Shown: positions 27,061 to 35,508 of the stretch, piece by piece
Numbering within the stretch: the first letter of the stretch is position 1
Layout: the number at the start of each line of letters is the position of its first letter
Source of the DNA: Cyanobium sp. C1_MAG_00004
GTDB lineage: Bacteria; Cyanobacteriota; Cyanobacteriia; PCC-6307; Cyanobiaceae
Direction: 5' to 3'
NCBI GenBank assembly: GCA_027486935.1
Contig: JAIXOF010000116.1
Location: 1-57,757 of the forward strand
DNA: 57,757 bases
Translations under genes and position numbers: made by a program
Notes under the pieces: model-generated
Seen by the model: only the letters and a program-made list of their open reading frames with translations
Databases searched by the model: none
Told to the model about the DNA's origin: nothing

Positions 27061-28496
27061 GGCTTTGCGGTGAGGCTGGAGGCCACGATCGCAGCCAGCT
27101 GCTCGAGCTGGGCGGGGCGGGTGTGGGGATTGCCCAACACCGCCTTGAGATGGTGACGCCCCTGGTACAGGGGGCGCGACAGCATCAATTGCGCAGCCAG
27201 CAGCTGTTGGCGGGTGGCCTGACTCCAATGGTCCGCCTGCCCGGCCGACAGGCCCAGGGGCGTCATCGCCAGCAGATGCAGATCACCACCGCGCAGGGCC
27301 AGCCCCTGCAGCGGCCGCAGCAGGTCCATCAGGGTGGCGGTCCGCTCGATCGCACCATCCAGCACCGCGCGGATCCCCTCCTGGCCCAGCTGGCGCAGTC
27401 CAAGCCACAGTTTCAGGGCCTCGGCCGGGCGGGTGCCCTGCAGACCGCATTCGCCGCCGTGGCTGCCACCCCAGCTGGCCTCCATGTAGGGCAGACCGGT
27501 GGCAAAGACCTCGGCCAGCAGCTGCGGCTGGGCCAACAACAGCAGCGATGAGGTCTTGGTGATGCCCAGGAGCTTCTGGGGGTTGACCGTCACCGAATCG
27601 GCCAGACCCAGCCCCTGGACCCGCTGGGCATGGCCAGGATCCAGGGCATACACCGCACCGATGGCACCATCGACATGCAGCCAGGCCCCATGGCTGCGGC
27701 ACAGGCCGGCGATCGATGCCAGGGGATCGACCGCGCCGCAGACCGTGGTTCCGGCCGTCGCTACCACAGCCAGCACCGGCACCCCCTGAAGCCTGCAACG
27801 GTCGAGCTCGTCGGCCAGGGCACCGGACTGCAGGCGCCCGGCCGGGTCAATCGGCAGCCGGCGCAGGGCTGTGGCAGGCAGCCCCATCACCATCAGGGCC
27901 TTGTCGAGCGAGACGTGGGCATCGCTGCTGGCCAGCACGACCGCATCGCTGCGGCCCTGCAGCCCATGGTGCTGGCGAGCCACGACCAGGGCTGTGAGAT
28001 TGGACAGGGTGCCACCGCTGGCGGGGACCCCACCGCTACCGGCCGGCAGACCGATCGCTTCGGCGAGCCAGGCGCAGAGGCTCCGTTCCAGCCGGGTCAG
28101 GCTGGGCGAAAGCTCCTCGGCGAGCAGATTGTTGTTGAGGCCGGCACAGACCATCTCGGCCGCGATCGAGGCCGGCAGGGGCGGTGGATCCAGGTGGGCG
28201 AGGGCACCGGGGTGATTGGGGTTGTAAGCCCCTTCCATCACCTGCTGCAGTTCGGCCAGCAGCACGTCGCCGCCCAGACCCTGAACTGACGGGGCCACCG
28301 CTGGTGTCAGCCCCAGGGCCGGCAGTGGAGCACGGGACGCCGCACTGCCCAGCCATTGACACAGCATGCGCGAGGCTGAATCCAGCAGCTCCTGCAGGTC
28401 CGGATCCAACTGATCGGGGCTGGCAAAGGGCAGGGCGTCGCTGGCCCATGGGGCTGGGGGCGCAAGGGCCAACGGCAGACGCTGCAAAGATCCCAT
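27057..28496 (-). CDS. Group II PLP-dependent amino acid decarboxylase
   Basis: This 479-aa enzyme belongs to the pyridoxal-phosphate decarboxylases related to aspartate, glutamate and diaminobutyrate decarboxylases. The fold is visible from NPNHPGALAHLDPP, GGTLSNLTAL, ATAGTTVCGAVDP, HVDGAIG and VNPQKLLGITKTSS, where Lys in the NPQK motif is the likely Schiff-base lysine (DPHK in most relatives). The substrate cannot be read from sequence. Aspartate (giving beta-alanine) or 2,4-diaminobutyrate are options. The ATG at 28496 is preferred over a GTG at 28502. It is divergent from tadA with a gap of 11 bp. Confidence 0.88.
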   Translation of the reverse strand: MGSLQRLPLALAPPAPWASDALPFASPDQLDPDLQELLDSASRMLCQWLGSAASRAPLPALGLTPAVAPSVQGLGGDVLLAELQQVMEGAYNPNHPGALAHLDPPPLPASIAAEMVCAGLNNNLLAEELSPSLTRLERSLCAWLAEAIGLPAGSGGVPASGGTLSNLTALVVARQHHGLQGRSDAVVLASSDAHVSLDKALMVMGLPATALRRLPIDPAGRLQSGALADELDRCRLQGVPVLAVVATAGTTVCGAVDPLASIAGLCRSHGAWLHVDGAIGAVYALDPGHAQRVQGLGLADSVTVNPQKLLGITKTSSLLLLAQPQLLAEVFATGLPYMEASWGGSHGGECGLQGTRPAEALKLWLGLRQLGQEGIRAVLDGAIERTATLMDLLRPLQGLALRGGDLHLLAMTPLGLSAGQADHWSQATRQQLLAAQLMLSRPLYQGRHHLKAVLGNPHTRPAQLEQLAAIVASSLTAKP

Positions 28497-28507
28497 TGTC
28501 ACCTGCC

Positions 28508-29044
28508 ATGCTCAGGGCAACGGCATCCATGGCCCCAGAACGCCCCCGTCTGCCCCAGGCCCATGACGCCCAGCTTGAGCTGTGGATGGCCAGACTGCTG
28601 CGGCTGGCCGAGCGCGTCGGTCGCTGTGGCGAGGTGCCCGTGGCTGCGGTGCTGCTTGACCAGCACCTGCGTTGCATCGGCTGGGGCAGCAATGGCCGTC
28701 ATCGCCGTGACGATCCGCTGGGCCACGCCGAGTTGCAGGCCCTGCAGCAGGGAGCTCGCCTGCTGGGTGACTGGCGTTTCAACCACTGCACCCTGGTGGT
28801 CACGCTCGAGCCCTGCCCCATGTGCGCCGGCGCGCTGATTCAGGCCAGGGTGGGACGGGTGGTCTTTGCCGCCTCCGACCCCAAGCGAGGTGCCCTGGGT
28901 GGATGCCTTGATCTGGCTGCCGATCCCAGCGCGCACCACCACCTGGAGGTGCGCAGCGGGGTTCTGGGCCAGCAGGCGTCCGACCAGCTGGCCCAGTGGT
29001 TCAGACAGCGACGGGGGTCGAAGCCGAGCTGGCGGCAGACCTGA
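28508..29044 (+). CDS. tadA: tRNA-specific adenosine deaminase
   Basis: TadA converts A34 to inosine in tRNA-Arg(ACG). The 178-aa protein has the deaminase zinc site: His73 and catalytic Glu75 in GHAELQAL, and Cys103 and Cys106 in EPCPMCAGA. A core CDA fold and helical C-terminus follow. An ATG at 28529 is an equally plausible start. It is divergent from the PLP decarboxylase and overlaps the aminotransferase by 44 bp, tail to tail. Confidence 0.95.
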   Translation: MLRATASMAPERPRLPQAHDAQLELWMARLLRLAERVGRCGEVPVAAVLLDQHLRCIGWGSNGRHRRDDPLGHAELQALQQGARLLGDWRFNHCTLVVTLEPCPMCAGALIQARVGRVVFAASDPKRGALGGCLDLAADPSAHHHLEVRSGVLGQQASDQLAQWFRQRRGSKPSWRQT

Positions 29045-30197
29045 ACTTGGGCAGTTCTTCGGCCAGCAAATCCAGCAGGCGGTCGACGTTGGCGGCCTGG
29101 CTGTTGTATCCCATCAGGCCGATGCGCCAGACCTTGCCGGCCAGGGCACCCAGACCGCCGCCAACCTCAATTCCATAGGTATTGAGAAGGTGCAGGCTGA
29201 AGGCCTTGCCATCCACACCCTCAGGAATGCGCACCGTGGTGAGGGTGGGCAGGCGCAGCGACTCGGGAACATGCAGTTCCAGTCCCAGCCCCTCAAGACC
29301 GGCCCACAACCGTTCGGCGTTGCTGCGGTGGCGGGCCCAGGCCGCTTCGAGACCTTCGTCAGCGAGAAGGCGCAGGGCCTCACGCATGCCGAAGTTCATG
29401 TTGACCGGCGCGGTGTGGTGATAGACGCGGTCGCTACCCCAGTACTGGTTCAGCAGGGTGACGTCCAGGTACCAGTTGGGAACCTTGCCGCTGCGGCCCA
29501 TCATCTTGGCCTCGGCCCTGGGTCCCATCGTGAAGGGCCCAAGCCCGGGGGGACAGCTCAGACCCTTCTGGCTGCAGCTGTAGGCCAGATCGACCTTCCA
29601 GTCGTCCAGAAAAAGGGGCACTCCACCGAGGGAGGTGACGGTGTCCAACAGCAGCAGACAGTCGTGGGCACGGCACAGATCACCGATGCCTTCCATCGGC
29701 TGGCAGACGCCGGTGGAGGTCTCGGCGTGCACCATGGCCAGGATCGCCGGCTTGTGGGTGCTCACAGCCTGCTCGAGCTCCTCGAGGGAGAAGGCCTCGC
29801 CCCAGGCCTTCTCAATCGTGACCACGTTGGCGCGGTAACGGCCGGCCATGTCGGCCAGACGCAGCCCGAAATAGCCCATGACCGCCACCAGGACGGTGTC
29901 GCCGGGCTCGATCGTGTTGGCCAGGGTCGCTTCCATGGCGGCACTGCCGGTGCCGCTCATCGGAATGGTCAGGCGGTTGTCGGTCTGCCAGGCATAACGC
30001 AACAGACCCTGCACCTCACCCATCAACTCCACGTAAAGCGGATCGAGGTGTCCAATCGGCGTGCGGCTCAGGGCTTCCAGCACCGTCGGGTGGGCATTGG
30101 AGGGCCCAGGACCGAGCAACAGACGCGAAGGGGTGTTGATCGGGTCGAGGGAGCGGCGGTGGTGGGACTGAACAGGAGGCAGCACGGGGGAAGGCAA
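29001..30197 (-). CDS. Alanine/serine-glyoxylate-type aminotransferase (class V)
   Basis: This 398-aa PLP aminotransferase matches the AGXT/SGAT group, which acts in photorespiratory glyoxylate removal. The conserved start LLLGPGPSN, MSGTGSAAMEA, HAETSTGV, DTVTSLGG and the Schiff-base lysine in SCSQKGLSCPPG are present, with a C-terminal domain containing GLGALAGKVWRIGLMG. The start is TTG at 30197. The true start may be slightly downstream because the first ~20 residues are not conserved. It follows apcF by 41 bp on the same strand. Confidence 0.9.
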   Translation of the reverse strand: MPSPVLPPVQSHHRRSLDPINTPSRLLLGPGPSNAHPTVLEALSRTPIGHLDPLYVELMGEVQGLLRYAWQTDNRLTIPMSGTGSAAMEATLANTIEPGDTVLVAVMGYFGLRLADMAGRYRANVVTIEKAWGEAFSLEELEQAVSTHKPAILAMVHAETSTGVCQPMEGIGDLCRAHDCLLLLDTVTSLGGVPLFLDDWKVDLAYSCSQKGLSCPPGLGPFTMGPRAEAKMMGRSGKVPNWYLDVTLLNQYWGSDRVYHHTAPVNMNFGMREALRLLADEGLEAAWARHRSNAERLWAGLEGLGLELHVPESLRLPTLTTVRIPEGVDGKAFSLHLLNTYGIEVGGGLGALAGKVWRIGLMGYNSQAANVDRLLDLLAEELPKFRSAASSASTPVAV

Positions 30198-30238
30198 GGG
30201 AACAGAGCCGGGGCGATGGGTGGAGACTAAAAGGCCGC

Positions 30239-30760
30239 TCAGCGAGCCCTCACATCATTGGCGGCCAGTCCCCGGCACAGGTGATCGAAGGGCTGCCGGA
30301 TCCAGAGGTCACCGCCGTCGATGCCCGTCTCGGAAGCCTTCTCACAGACGACATCGGCAAGCAGGGCAATGCTGCGCACGGTCGGGCCAGTGGGCACACC
30401 CAAACTCTTATAGGTGTCATCTAGACCGTTCAAGACCCGCTCGTTGAGCATGGTGACGTCATCGGCCACCAGGGCATAACTGGCGTAGCGCAAGAAGTAA
30501 TCCATGTCCCGCAGGCAGGCCGAGAGCCGCCGGGTGGTGTAAGCATTGCCCCCGGGCAGGATCAGCTCGGGATCGGCCAGCCACAGGCGCTGGGCAGCTT
30601 CGCGCACGATCTCGGCTGCTTCACGGTTGATCAGCTCGACCACCGCGAGACGGGCAGAGGCCTGGCTGTAATAGCCATTCATCCGGTCCACGGCGTCGCG
30701 ATCGAGGTATCGACCGAGCTGGTCATAGCGGCCGATCAGACCGGTGATGGCATCGCGCAT
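30239..30760 (-). CDS. apcF: Allophycocyanin beta-18 subunit
   Basis: ApcF is the minor beta-type allophycocyanin of the phycobilisome core, placed next to the ApcE linker-terminal emitter. The 173-aa globin-like protein has the phycocyanobilin attachment Cys82 in RRLSACLRDMDYFLRYASYA, the GGNAYTTRR loop with the usually methylated Asn72, and the C-terminal LGVPTGPTVRSI segment. It is closer to ApcF than to ApcB or CpcB. The ATG at 30760 leaves 234 bp to the divergent glnA. Its presence shows the organism builds phycobilisomes. Confidence 0.93.
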   Translation of the reverse strand: MRDAITGLIGRYDQLGRYLDRDAVDRMNGYYSQASARLAVVELINREAAEIVREAAQRLWLADPELILPGGNAYTTRRLSACLRDMDYFLRYASYALVADDVTMLNERVLNGLDDTYKSLGVPTGPTVRSIALLADVVCEKASETGIDGGDLWIRQPFDHLCRGLAANDVRAR

Positions 30761-30906
30761 GGCGGAACGAACAGGTCGCTTCAGCGCTGCGAAGGTAGCA
30801 CTGCTGAATCGACAAAACCCAGGTGCGGGCGGGGATCTGGGCCAATTGACAGAAACGGTTACGCAACGGCCCCGCGCCCCTGAGACAGCCAGGCAAAGGC
30901 CAAATG

Positions 30907-30949
30907 GTTACTACGGATACAAAAGGGTGTCGGGTCTGATCCGTACGGT
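30907..30949 (+). promoter_or_regulatory. NtcA-activated promoter of glnA
   Basis: A near-consensus NtcA box GTT-N8-TAC occupies 30907-30920 (consensus GTA-N8-TAC). A TAN3T-type -10 element, TACGGT at 30944-30949, starts 24 bp downstream of the box end, within the 20-24 bp spacing of class II NtcA-activated promoters. No good -35 is present, as expected. glnA starts 45 bp further on. Confidence 0.75.
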
Positions 30950-30994
30950 CCCCCCCAAGCCGCCAGCGGCGCGGCAGTACCGCTTTTCCGTGTC

Positions 30995-32413
30995 ATGGCC
31001 AAAACAGCCCAGGACGTTCTCAGGCAGATCAAGGACGAGGGGATCGAGCTGGTCGATCTGAAATTCGTCGACCTGCACGGCAAGTGGCAGCACCTCACCG
31101 TCTGCCAGGACCTGATCGATGCCGAAGCCTTCACCAGCGGCGTGGCATTCGACGGCTCTTCGATCCGCGGTTGGAAGGCCATCAACGAGTCGGACATGGC
31201 GATGGTGCCGGATCCGAACACCGCCTGGATCGACCCCTTCTATAGCCACAAGACCCTGAGCCTGATCTGCTCAATCCAGGAACCCCGCAGCGGCAAGCCC
31301 TACGCCCGCTGCCCCCGGGCCCTGGCCCAGAAAGCCCTCGAGTACCTGGGCACGACCGGCATTGCCGACACCGCCTACTTCGGACCCGAGCCGGAATTTT
31401 TCGTCTTTGACGATGTCCGCTACACCTCGGGTTCGGGCAGCAGCTTCTACAGCGTTGATTCCATCGAGGCTCCCTGGAACACCGACCGCCACGAAGAGGG
31501 CGGCAACCTGGCCTACAAGATCCAGCTGAAGGAGGGTTACTTCCCGGTCGCGCCCAACGACACCCTTCAGGACATGCGCACCGAAATGCTGCTCACCATG
31601 GGCAGCCTCGGTGTACCGATCGAGAAGCAACACCACGAAGTCGCCACGGCCCAGCACGAACTCGGGATCAAGTTCGCTGAGCTGATCAGCGCCGCCGACA
31701 ACGTGATGATCTACAAGTACGTGGTGCGCAATGTGGCGCGCAAGTACGGCAAGACCGCCACGTTCATGCCCAAGCCGGTGTTCGCCGACAACGGCAGCGG
31801 CATGCACGTGCACCAGAGCCTGTGGAAAGGCGGCAATCCCCTGTTTTTTGGGGAAGGGACCTACGCCAACCTGTCGCAGACAGCCCGCTGGTACATCGGC
31901 GGCCTGCTCAAGCACGCCCCCAGCTTTTTGGCGTTCACCAACCCCACCACCAACAGCTACAAGCGACTGGTGCCGGGCTTCGAAGCACCGGTGAACCTGG
32001 TGTACAGCCAGGGCAACCGATCGGCAGCGGTCCGCATCCCGCTCACCGGCCCCAGCCCGAAGGCCAAGCGTCTCGAGTTCCGCTCGGGCGATGCCCTCTC
32101 CAACCCCTATCTGGGCTTTGCCGCCATGCTGATGGCCGGCATCGACGGCATCAAAAACCAGATCGACCCGGGTGATGGCACTGACGTCGACCTGTTCGAA
32201 CTGTCGGCCGAGGAGCTGGCCAAGATCTCGACCGTTCCTGCTTCGCTCAACGGCGCCCTGGAGGCACTCGACTCCGACAAGGATTACCTGCTGGCCGGTG
32301 GCGTCTTCACCGAAGACTTCATCAACAACTGGATCGCTCTCAAATACGAGGAGGTCCAGCAGCTGCGCCAGCGTCCCCACCCCCACGAGTTCGTGATGTA
32401 CTACGACGCCTGA
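30995..32413 (+). CDS. glnA: Glutamine synthetase type I
   Basis: GlnA makes glutamine from glutamate, ammonium and ATP, the entry point of nitrogen into metabolism. The 472-aa enzyme has the beta-grasp N-terminus (FDGSSIRGW), metal-site motifs in PEPEFFVFD and [12 protein letters not shown], the [10 protein letters not shown] segment and the [16 protein letters not shown] glutamate-binding loop. The [13 protein letters not shown] region around the adenylylation-type Tyr is also kept. The ATG at 30995 sits behind an NtcA-type promoter, and a strong terminator follows the stop. Inactivating factor genes gifA/gifB are not in this window. Confidence 0.98.
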   Translation: MAKTAQDVLRQIKDEGIELVDLKFVDLHGKWQHLTVCQDLIDAEAFTSGVAFDGSSIRGWKAINESDMAMVPDPNTAWIDPFYSHKTLSLICSIQEPRSGKPYARCPRALAQKALEYLGTTGIADTAYFGPEPEFFVFDDVRYTSGSGSSFYSVDSIEAPWNTDRHEEGGNLAYKIQLKEGYFPVAPNDTLQDMRTEMLLTMGSLGVPIEKQHHEVATAQHELGIKFAELISAADNVMIYKYVVRNVARKYGKTATFMPKPVFADNGSGMHVHQSLWKGGNPLFFGEGTYANLSQTARWYIGGLLKHAPSFLAFTNPTTNSYKRLVPGFEAPVNLVYSQGNRSAAVRIPLTGPSPKAKRLEFRSGDALSNPYLGFAAMLMAGIDGIKNQIDPGDGTDVDLFELSAEELAKISTVPASLNGALEALDSDKDYLLAGGVFTEDFINNWIALKYEEVQQLRQRPHPHEFVMYYDA

Positions 32414-32435
32414 TTCCCTGGCAGTGCGATGCACG

Positions 32436-32461
32436 GCCCCGGCCTTTGGCCGGGGCTTTTT
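32436..32461 (+). terminator. Rho-independent terminator of glnA
   Basis: A perfect 9-bp GC stem (GCCCCGGCC / GGCCGGGGC) with a TTT loop is followed by five T residues, 22 bp after the glnA stop. It is the strongest intrinsic terminator seen in the window. Confidence 0.93.
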
Positions 32462-32590
32462 CGTGTCTAAGGCCGGTGAAGCCCCCCAGGGGACCCTCTC
32501 ATCTGCCCTTAGCGCTCCGGGTGCAGCCACGCCCGAGGACCGTCATCCGTTGAAATGGAGAACCCCGCAGCTTCGCTGCACTGCGTTGCC

Positions 32591-33649
32591 ATGGCTGATC
32601 CGCTGACCAAGCTCGCCTACCAGACCCTGCAGAACGGCAAGGGCCTGCTGGGGCTTGTGCACAAGGAGGCCAGCACCCGTCTGATGAATCTGCTGGCGCC
32701 CGATGGGGTCCCCAGCACCGTTCCTGTGCCGCCGCGGATGCTGCAGGACCTGCGGGCGTCAATGGACCGGTTGCACCAGCTCGACTGGGAAGAGGCTGAA
32801 CGGGGCCTATACCCCTCGTCGCTGCTGTTCGATGCCCCATGGCTGGACTGGGCCGCCCGCTACCCGCTGGTCTGGCTGGACACGCCCCGCACCTGGAGCC
32901 GCCGCCAGGAGCGCAATATCCGCGATCTACCCAAAGATGTGGATCACAGCGCCTACCCCGACTACTACCTGCAGAACTTTCACCACCAGACCGATGGCTA
33001 TCTGAGCGAGACCTCGGCGTCGCTCTATGACCTGCAGGTCGAGATCCTGTTCAACGGCACCGCCGATCCGATGCGCCGGCGGGTGCTGGGCCCTCTGCTG
33101 CTGGGCCTGCAGACTTTTGGCGAGCGTCCCTCTGGGCAGATTCGCGTGCTGGACGTGGCCACAGGCACCGGCCGCACCCTGCGCCAGCTGCGGGGGGCCT
33201 TGCCCCAGGCCCAACTGGTGGGACTGGATCTTTCCCATGCCTACCTGCGGCAGGCCAACCGCTGGCTGAGCCAGTTGCCCGGGGAGCTGCCCCAGCTGGT
33301 CCAGGGCAACGCCGAGGCGATGCCGTTCATCGACGGGGGGTTCGAAGCCGTCACCTGCGTCTTTCTGTTGCATGAACTGCCACCGGAAGCCCGCCAGAAC
33401 GTGATCGACGACTGCTACCGGCAGCTGGTGCCTGGCGGGACATTGGTCCTGGCCGATTCGGTCCAGCTTGCCGACTCACCGCAATTTGAGGTGGCGATGG
33501 AGAACTTCCGTCGGGTCTTCCATGAGCCCTACTACCCGGACTACATCCGCGATGACATCGATCAGCGGCTGCAGAGCGCAGGGTTTGAAGCGATCACCGC
33601 CAGCTCCCATTTCATGACCCGGGTCTGGAGTGGCCGCAAACCGCGCTGA
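32591..33649 (+). CDS. Class I SAM-dependent methyltransferase
   Basis: This 352-aa protein has an unfamiliar N-terminal ~150 residues, with many aromatic residues (WLDWAARYPLVWLD, YPDYYLQNFHHQTDGYLSE), and a C-terminal Rossmann methyltransferase domain. SAM-binding motif I is DVATGTGRTL near residue 195, the post-I acidic residue is in LVGLDLSHAYL, and motif II/III are AVTCVFLLHELP and LVPGGTLVLAD. The domain is closest to UbiE-like small-molecule methylases. The substrate is unknown. The ATG at 32591 gives the family-like start. It is convergent with the next gene, 2 bp apart. Confidence 0.85.
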   Translation: MADPLTKLAYQTLQNGKGLLGLVHKEASTRLMNLLAPDGVPSTVPVPPRMLQDLRASMDRLHQLDWEEAERGLYPSSLLFDAPWLDWAARYPLVWLDTPRTWSRRQERNIRDLPKDVDHSAYPDYYLQNFHHQTDGYLSETSASLYDLQVEILFNGTADPMRRRVLGPLLLGLQTFGERPSGQIRVLDVATGTGRTLRQLRGALPQAQLVGLDLSHAYLRQANRWLSQLPGELPQLVQGNAEAMPFIDGGFEAVTCVFLLHELPPEARQNVIDDCYRQLVPGGTLVLADSVQLADSPQFEVAMENFRRVFHEPYYPDYIRDDIDQRLQSAGFEAITASSHFMTRVWSGRKPR

Positions 33650-33651
33650 GG

Positions 33652-33930
33652 TCAGCGCCGCAACCACCAGGCCAGCACCAGGCCCAGGGTTCCCCAACGC
33701 AGTGGGCGCCAAAACCATTCGCCCGCACCCGTGGCGTGCAACCCGGCCGGCAAGGGATCCAGCAAACGTTGGGCCAGGGCCAGGCGCTGGCGCTGGCGGC
33801 GTCCACTGACGCCACTGGCCAGGCGGGCCCGGGCCGGGAGGCTCAAAAGGGCACCCAGATGATGCAACAGCCCTGGAACGTCAGCACGGGCTCCCATGTC
33901 TCCCTTGAAGGCGTGGCGTGTTCGACGCAT
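33652..33930 (-). CDS. Small basic protein with C-terminal hydrophobic segment
   Basis: This 92-aa product is Arg-rich and predicted helical, ending in a Trp-rich hydrophobic stretch (WFWRPLRWGTLGLVLAWWL) that could span or lie on a membrane. I do not recognise a family. Support for a real gene is its exact fit between the methyltransferase stop and the divergent DUF6439 gene. The alternative start is GTG at 33933. Confidence 0.55.
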   Translation of the reverse strand: MRRTRHAFKGDMGARADVPGLLHHLGALLSLPARARLASGVSGRRQRQRLALAQRLLDPLPAGLHATGAGEWFWRPLRWGTLGLVLAWWLRR

Positions 33931-33957
33931 CACAGACAGGGGTGGACAGCCATCAGG

Positions 33958-34299
33958 ATGGTGGCCAGACCTTCACCAGGCACCATTGTGAGTGATCGCT
34001 CCAGCGAGCGCCCCCTGGAACACCGGTTGCAATGGCCCGACGGGGCCCTGCAAGCGGCCGTGGCCCTGCATCAGCAGCTAAGCATCGGCGATCGCGATTG
34101 GCACGCCTTGAAAAGTCAGCGCTCGCGCCGGGCCGCCGAACAACTGGCGGCCGCCCTGGTTCAGCTGCTCAGCGGTGATCAGCCAGCAGACCCCACCAGC
34201 AACGGGGCCCGCAACCGGGCACTGGAGCTGATCGACCATGCCCAGCAGTGGTTACGGGCCGAAATCAGCGATCCAGGCTGCCCCCAGCACCGCCGTTGA
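33958..34299 (+). CDS. DUF6439-type small protein
   Basis: This 113-aa protein has a helical core (about residues 28-110) with the segments AVALHQQLSIGDRDWH, RRAAEQL and a C-terminal WLRAEISDPGCPQH. That pattern matches a cyanobacterial family of unknown function (DUF6439, assigned from memory). The start is uncertain: ATG at 33958 or GTG at 33988, which would give a more family-like length. It overlaps the RsbW-like gene by 35 bp, tail to tail. Confidence 0.65.
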   Translation: MVARPSPGTIVSDRSSERPLEHRLQWPDGALQAAVALHQQLSIGDRDWHALKSQRSRRAAEQLAAALVQLLSGDQPADPTSNGARNRALELIDHAQQWLRAEISDPGCPQHRR

Positions 34300-34696
34300 G
34301 CGGGCGGCCGGCCCGACTGACGGCCAGTTGCAGACGATTACCGCGACGGCTCCAACGCACGTCGTCAAAACAGTGGTGAATCAGAAACAAGCCCCGGCCT
34401 GAGGCGGCATCAGCCCGTTCGGGCAGACAGGTGACCCGGCCATCGGCAGGCAGGCCCGGACCTTCATCCTGAACCTGCCAGATCCACCAGCGGGGCGTTT
34501 CGATGCGGCGGATCCGGATCGTTTTGTGCGGGTCACAGCCATTGCCGTGGCGCACGGCATTGACCAGGGCCTCCTGAAGCCCCAACTGCAACCTGGACTG
34601 AAGCTGCTGACAGCGCACTGGCTCCAGCAACAGATCCAGCAGCGGGGCCAGCTGAAGCGTCGACGGGGTGATGAAGTCACTCCAACGCAGGGTCAC
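34265..34696 (-). CDS. RsbW-like anti-sigma/serine kinase ATPase domain protein
   Basis: This 143-aa protein is a stand-alone GHKL ATPase domain of the RsbW/SpoIIAB type. The N-box helix is LQEALVNAVRHGNG near residue 41, the G1 box is QDEGPGLP and the G2 box is SGRGLFLIHH. Such proteins phosphorylate anti-sigma antagonists (STAS proteins) or bind sigma factors in partner-switching networks. No STAS partner lies beside it. Only the divergent SpoIIAA-like protein at 54.8 kb is in the window. The start is GTG at 34696. It lies 44 bp downstream of gun4 on the same strand. Confidence 0.85.
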   Translation of the reverse strand: MTLRWSDFITPSTLQLAPLLDLLLEPVRCQQLQSRLQLGLQEALVNAVRHGNGCDPHKTIRIRRIETPRWWIWQVQDEGPGLPADGRVTCLPERADAASGRGLFLIHHCFDDVRWSRRGNRLQLAVSRAGRPLNGGAGGSLDR

Positions 34697-34740
34697 CAGC
34701 CGGATCGCGTCATCGGTTCGACCCTAGGCCAGGGGGCCGG

Positions 34741-35475
34741 TCAGCGGCCCGTGGACGGGGCTAGCAACCGTTGCTGCAAGGACGGATGGCTGAGGAGGGC
34801 ATCCATCAACCGCACCCCGCGCAACTGGTTGACCAGGGGCATGTGACCGTCAGGAGCGTCCAGCGACCAGGTGAACGACCCTGGATAGCGGGTCCAGATG
34901 CCGGCGGCTTTCCAGCCGATGCGCGGCCACAGCTGATCCCAGCGGTCATTGCAGCTGCGCAGGAGCCGTGCCTGAACCGAAAACCCGAAGCGGCCCTGCG
35001 AGTAGCAGACCCAGAGTCGATCGAGGCTCTGCAGGTCCACCCCAGGCATGGGCGGCACCTCGCTGTAATACACATAGCCGCGGCGGACGGCGGCCTCACC
35101 CGCCAGCTGGCGCAGGCGTTCGCTGGTGAGACGATCCGCCTGTTCAAACTGCTGTTCGGCGAGGGCCCGCTGCAACGGGGCGTAATCGAGACCGCACCCG
35201 CTCAGGGCGGCCAGCCAACCCTCGGGGTGGCGGTCCCACCAGGCCTGGGCACGCTCTGGACCGGCAGCGCCCAGAAACAACTGGATCAGGGTCCCGGCTG
35301 CCCAGTCGTCGCCGGTGGGATCGAGCCGGTCCAGACGGTCCTCGATCAGGTCCACCAGCTCCTGCTGACGCGCGGTGAGCTGGGGCAACAGGGAACGGCG
35401 CTGGCGGCCGGCGGCCGACACAAAGCGATCCAGCAGCTGCTCGGCGGTGACGGCGACCGGTGAACCGGAGAGCAT
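34741..35475 (-). CDS. gun4: GUN4 tetrapyrrole-binding activator of Mg-chelatase
   Basis: Gun4 binds protoporphyrin IX and Mg-protoporphyrin and stimulates magnesium chelatase at the first committed step of chlorophyll synthesis. The 244-aa protein has an N-terminal helical ARM-like bundle (about residues 10-85) and the GUN4 core. That core includes the ERLRQLAG helix, the VYYSEVPPMPGVDLQSLDRL loop and the WPRIGWKAAGIW and NQLRGVR signatures. The ATG at 35475 is preferred. A TTG at 35496 is also in frame. It is divergent from mnmH with a 33-bp gap. Confidence 0.95.
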   Translation of the reverse strand: MLSGSPVAVTAEQLLDRFVSAAGRQRRSLLPQLTARQQELVDLIEDRLDRLDPTGDDWAAGTLIQLFLGAAGPERAQAWWDRHPEGWLAALSGCGLDYAPLQRALAEQQFEQADRLTSERLRQLAGEAAVRRGYVYYSEVPPMPGVDLQSLDRLWVCYSQGRFGFSVQARLLRSCNDRWDQLWPRIGWKAAGIWTRYPGSFTWSLDAPDGHMPLVNQLRGVRLMDALLSHPSLQQRLLAPSTGR

Positions 35476-35508
35476 GGGGAGGTCGGCGCTGACCAAGGTG
35501 GGCCCACT

